The notes beneath the pieces are model-generated. The model saw only the letters and a list, made by a program, of their open reading frames with translations. It was not told the DNA's origin and made no database searches. Made by a program: the position numbers and the translations under genes. From the NCBI GenBank assembly GCA_024405155.1, contig JAKSPC010000016.1, positions 1 to 43,863 on the forward strand: a stretch of DNA of 43,863 nt, read 5' to 3'. This DNA is from Lachnospiraceae bacterium (GTDB taxonomy: Bacteria; Bacillota; Clostridia; Lachnospirales; Lachnospiraceae). Below are positions 41,297-43,863 of this stretch, piece after piece (position 1 is the first letter of the stretch; each line of letters starts with the position of its first letter).

Positions 41297-42841
41297 TCAT
41301 TTCTCGTCTGCGTAGGTGTAGACTCTGTAATCGTTTTCGAACATCCTATTGATGTCTTTCAGGGTCTCTCTCACCAGCTGGTCGCCGCCTTCGTGGCCGG
41401 TGAAGCCGGAGGGAATAAAAGCACTGTAATGGCCGTGCTTTTCGGCCTTTTCCGTGGGAAGATAGCCCTCGGAACCGCAGCACAGCTGTACCAGGAAGCT
41501 CTGCTCGCAGAGCTGGCGCGCCTTGATCTGGTTGGCGTAGTCCAGGAACAGTTCGAAGGGGCTGGTGGCAAAGGCTACGGAGCCCAAGCGGACCACGTGT
41601 ACTTCGGTGTCCAGGGTCTCCACTCTTTCCTGCAGGTCAAAGCGGCGGATGATGCCCAGGTACTGCTGGAGGTTTGCCATGTCGTTGAAGTCCACGTCGC
41701 GGTCGGTGGCGTTTACGAAGTCCTTCACGGCCTTTACGGCATTGTTGTATTCGGTAAGAGTGGCACGGCGAAGAGGCAGCTGCATGTTGTGAACGTGGTG
41801 CTCGAACTTTATGTCGGACTGATGCTCTCCCACACCGTCGTCCCAGGCGTCGCGGACCGCATTGGCCACACGCCTGCCGGCCTTTTTCATGCCCTCCAGA
41901 TCAAACATGGAGGGATCGGCTTTTCTTACCGGCGGGTTGTGACGTATCAGGTTGGGATCATGCACGTCCGTATCCGGATTGACCCAGCGTACCAGGTCTA
42001 CGGGGCACTGGTCACCTGCGGGGCTGCACAGAGGAAGTACGAAGATGTCTTCGCCGAAACGTTCGCGGATCAGCTTTTTGGCCTCGCCCCAGAAGTCCGG
42101 GGAGATGAAATGCCGGTGCTGTACGCACTGTGCCGGGCAGGCAAGGTTCACCACGATGCCCTTGAGCTTTTCGTTTTCATCGAAGCAGTACATCAGTTCC
42201 ACGCCGGAGTCGTTGCCGCCCTCCACTTCCGTGAAGACTGCGGTGTTGGCGTTGCCCCACATCTGGGCGGTGTTGTCGGTATAGTCCACGCGGCGTCCCA
42301 TGCCTACGCAGGCTCTGTCAAAAGCATTGGCAAAGGAGGCAGGTTTTCTGTTTTTCCAGGCTTCAAGGGCCGCTTCGGCCACTTTCGTGGTGGAGAGCTC
42401 GAAGGCTTCTTTTCCCGTCAGGATGTCCGGCGCCGTGGTATTGGCGGCCTCCACATACTTCTGGCCGGGTCTCAGGTAGCTTTCCAGGATCTCCCTGTTG
42501 TTTCTGAATCCTTCTCTTGCAAACGCTGCGGTGCGCTGTGCGCCGCCGGGACGGTAGCCGGTATGGGTATGGATGGCGCAGGCCATGACTTTTTCGGGAT
42601 CCAGGCCCTCTTTATTGTCTTTCAACAGTTCACGGACGCGGAGCATCCAGGTATAGCGAAGGCTTACCAGGTCGCAGGATACCATCACCATCTGATCGCC
42701 GCCGCACTCTACTGCCATGGCTGTAGCGGTAAGAGGCTTTTCCACGTATTCGGAAATGCGCTCTGCAAACTGGCCTGCCAGAGAAACTTTTTTATCGGGC
42801 GTAAGGTTCACTTCTGCCCAGCCGATCTTTACTTTTGCCAT
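41297..42841 (-). CDS. Neutral/alkaline ceramidase-like (N-terminal domain) protein
   Basis: 514 residues without a signal peptide. The N-terminal GWAEVNLTPDKKVSLAGQF and MACAIHTHTGYRPGG resemble the zinc-binding start of neutral ceramidases (HTHTG), with CLDL-like strand VMVSCDLVSL and later GDQCPVDLVRW and SPFELFLDYANQI. The usual C-terminal domain of ceramidases is not recognised, and the protein appears cytoplasmic, so the substrate is probably not ceramide; an amidase on another lipid or amino compound is possible. GAGG is about 9 nt before the ATG. Confidence 0.8.
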   Translation of the reverse strand: MAKVKIGWAEVNLTPDKKVSLAGQFAERISEYVEKPLTATAMAVECGGDQMVMVSCDLVSLRYTWMLRVRELLKDNKEGLDPEKVMACAIHTHTGYRPGGAQRTAAFAREGFRNNREILESYLRPGQKYVEAANTTAPDILTGKEAFELSTTKVAEAALEAWKNRKPASFANAFDRACVGMGRRVDYTDNTAQMWGNANTAVFTEVEGGNDSGVELMYCFDENEKLKGIVVNLACPAQCVQHRHFISPDFWGEAKKLIRERFGEDIFVLPLCSPAGDQCPVDLVRWVNPDTDVHDPNLIRHNPPVRKADPSMFDLEGMKKAGRRVANAVRDAWDDGVGEHQSDIKFEHHVHNMQLPLRRATLTEYNNAVKAVKDFVNATDRDVDFNDMANLQQYLGIIRRFDLQERVETLDTEVHVVRLGSVAFATSPFELFLDYANQIKARQLCEQSFLVQLCCGSEGYLPTEKAEKHGHYSAFIPSGFTGHEGGDQLVRETLKDINRMFENDYRVYTYADEK

Positions 42842-42928
42842 GATTCGTTTCCTCTTTTCTATTCTTCAGCTGATCATGTTTTATTCAGCGATATCCGCAC
42901 TATTTGCGGACCGGGGTTTCGGCAGAGA

Positions 42929-42934
42929 CAGTAT
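42929..42934 (-). promoter_or_regulatory. Extended -10 promoter of the ceramidase-like gene
   Basis: Minus-strand TGTGCTATACT with TATACT as hexamer, again with a poor -35. About 88 bp before the start at 42841. Confidence 0.65.
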
Positions 42935-42967
42935 AGCACAGATCATTGGAAATGGCATCGAAAACCG

Positions 42968-43233
42968 GCGTGTGAGCCGCTAGCCGCTTTGAGCCTTGTC
43001 CGGCTCACAAAAATGCTCGGGAAATTTTTGCCGATTTGGACCTCTGAGCCCTTTACCCTCGTTCCGGCTCACATGAGCGGAAATGAACTGTTTTCAGAAA
43101 GGCGGTTTTGGTTTACATAACTATTTATGTGTGAGCTAAACTGCCCTTGAAACGCTCTCCGGCTCACATCGCAGTTTTTTGACTTTTTCAGCATGTGAGC
43201 CGGAACGGCCAATAAGCGCCCTCAGGTTCACAT
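42968..43233. repeat. S repeat, copy C
   Basis: Same order of half-sites as copies A and B, more diverged: GTGTGAGCC 42970, GGCTCACAA 43002, GGCTCACAT 43066, GTTTACAT 43111, GTGTGAGC 43129, GGCTCACAT 43161, ATGTGAGCC 43193 and GGTTCACAT 43225. The block GAAATTTTTGCCGATTTGG is conserved. No M-module end precedes it, unlike copies A and B. Confidence 0.8.
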
Positions 43234-43246
43234 GGCAGTTTTTTAG

Positions 43247-43525
43247 GTGAATGAAAACATGTCTTCTGCCAAAAAGTTGCACATGATCCGGTCTGTCAAA
43301 AAGCGGTATGTGAACGGATTTGCAGTAGACCGCATTTTGGTGTACAAGCCCATGAGAAACTTTGTCAACTATTGGGGCTTTAGGTGATTTTGGATCAAAA
43401 ACAAAATGCTGCGCCCAAAGAATGAGAGGCGCTATGTGATCGGAAACTGCCTTCACTGCCGTTTCCGTGTACATGTCCGAAAGCCCATGTCGTTCAAAAC
43501 GAGGGGAATGTGTCTTTTCGTTCAC
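43247..43525. mobile_element. M module, copy C: inverted and relocated relative to copy A
   Basis: 279 bp with terminal repeats GTGAATGAAAA and TTTTCGTTCAC (one mismatch). It aligns with 14662-14942 only after reversal, and it sits between S and G instead of before S. Its minus strand has an unbroken frame crossing the whole module (VNEKTHSPRFERHGLSDMYT to RPDHVQLFGRRHVFIH). The frame is disrupted in copy A, and base differences do not favour silent sites, so coding is doubtful. Confidence 0.6.
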
Positions 43526-43553
43526 CAGGCACTTTTTTGGACGAAGTGCCTGG
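43525..43553. repeat. Perfect 10-bp hairpin beside the M module
   Basis: CCAGGCACTT pairs with AAGTGCCTGG across 9 nt, starting at the last base of the M module. It has no counterpart at the ends of copies A or B. Confidence 0.55.
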
Positions 43554-43648
43554 TACACGAAAACAGGCACAATAGCCGTTTCGGATCACATCCTATGCCG
43601 ATCGTGGCGGCGCGGAGCGACATCTGCAACATGACTCATCTCGTGCCT

Positions 43649-43863
43649 GCGGCGGCGGGCGGCTGCTATGTGGGAGCGCCGCCCCGCCCCCGCTGCGCCA
43701 TATATGTCAGCTGCGGTGTGCACTAAAGCTTGCGCCCCCTTGTTTCCGGGCGCGCCAGCGCCCCATTGCATCCACTGGACGGCAGGGAAACTGCCATTCT
43801 GCCTGCAAAGCGAGCACGGAGTGCGAAGCGGCGCAGATGCGGAATGCAGTTTCCCAGACGGAC
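43649..43863. repeat. G repeat, copy C, cut by the window end
   Basis: Starts with GCGGCGGCGGGCGG and contains the GCATCCACTGGACGGCAGG core, as in copies A and B. The part with the internal duplication would lie beyond 43863. Between 43554 and 43648 about 95 bp unique to this copy show no feature. Confidence 0.7.

Noticed and set aside
41393-43120. 575-codon open frame on the plus strand
   Set aside because: Antisense to the ceramidase-like gene and runs on through its promoter into repeat copy C.
43136-43570. 144-codon minus-strand frame across M module copy C
   Set aside because: It resembles copy A in translation, but copy A is frameshifted and stopped, and base changes between copies are not mainly silent. 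Kept as an observation, not as a gene.
1-43863. rRNA or tRNA genes, plasmid origin, prophage
   Set aside because: I looked for conserved tRNA arms, rRNA stretches and phage or replication genes and saw none.

Overview
The window looks like a chromosome segment from a Gram-positive anaerobe of the Clostridia, most likely a Lachnospiraceae relative. The grounds are the gene families (ThiI/cysteine desulfurase pair, YgiQ, MtaB, RsmE with a DUF1015 gene, an HPr-like protein without the active-site His, LytR-CpsA-Psr and HtrA surface proteins), strong AGGAGG-type ribosome binding sites and TRTGn extended -10 promoters. The assignment is inference; there is no rRNA or tRNA in the window. Nearly all genes lie on the minus strand.

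Region 1 (12580 down to 51) is an exopolysaccharide/capsule operon, read leftwards from a promoter at 12645-12650: Wzz-type chain-length protein with a degenerate BY-kinase-like tail, polyprenyl glycosylphosphotransferase, DUF1972 glycosyltransferase, Wzy-like polymerase, a GT-B glycosyltransferase, the CapE-CapG-CapF set for UDP-N-acetyl-L-fucosamine, a GT8-like transferase and a DegT/StrS aminotransferase. Four genes (51-2215 and 5702-8188) are visibly AT-richer than the rest, as expected of exchangeable serotype genes. No Wzx flippase is seen; it may lie left of the window.

Region 2 (12738-15820) holds a decayed FecR-domain secreted protein gene (two in-frame stops, 5' end lost next to a transposase remnant), then the first copy (A) of a composite intergenic repeat.

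Region 3 (15821-21091) carries an HtrA-type protease, an LCP cell-wall ligase with an unusual 10-residue DxDG repeat tail and a second, WcaJ-like initiating glycosylphosphotransferase. Repeat copy B follows (about 21206-21950), with a large nested hairpin at 21971-22062.

Region 4 (28503 down to 22092) is a second cell-surface glycan operon: small membrane protein, polytopic membrane protein, CDP-glucose 4,6-dehydratase, polyprenyl-phosphate GT2 and a tandem GT2 protein, several joined by ATGA overlaps.

Region 5 (28624-31985) is accessory: a broken gene, a Uma2-type nuclease-fold protein with an HTH, a divergent P-loop NTPase, and a Phd/VapC-type toxin-antitoxin pair lying between two near-identical terminators.

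Region 6 (31997-42841) is housekeeping: TrmL, MtaB, HPr-like protein, YgiQ, ThiI, cysteine desulfurase, RsmE, DUF1015 and a neutral-ceramidase-like protein. Repeat copy C fills 42958 to the window end.

The most unusual material is the repeat family. Each copy has an ordered array of GGCTCACAT/ATGTGAGCC half-sites (S), a GC-rich block (G) and, in two copies, a roughly 280-bp module with terminal inverted repeats (M) that has changed place and orientation. One half-site variant, RGTTTACATAA, also recurs inside and beside mtaB, ygiQ and thiI.
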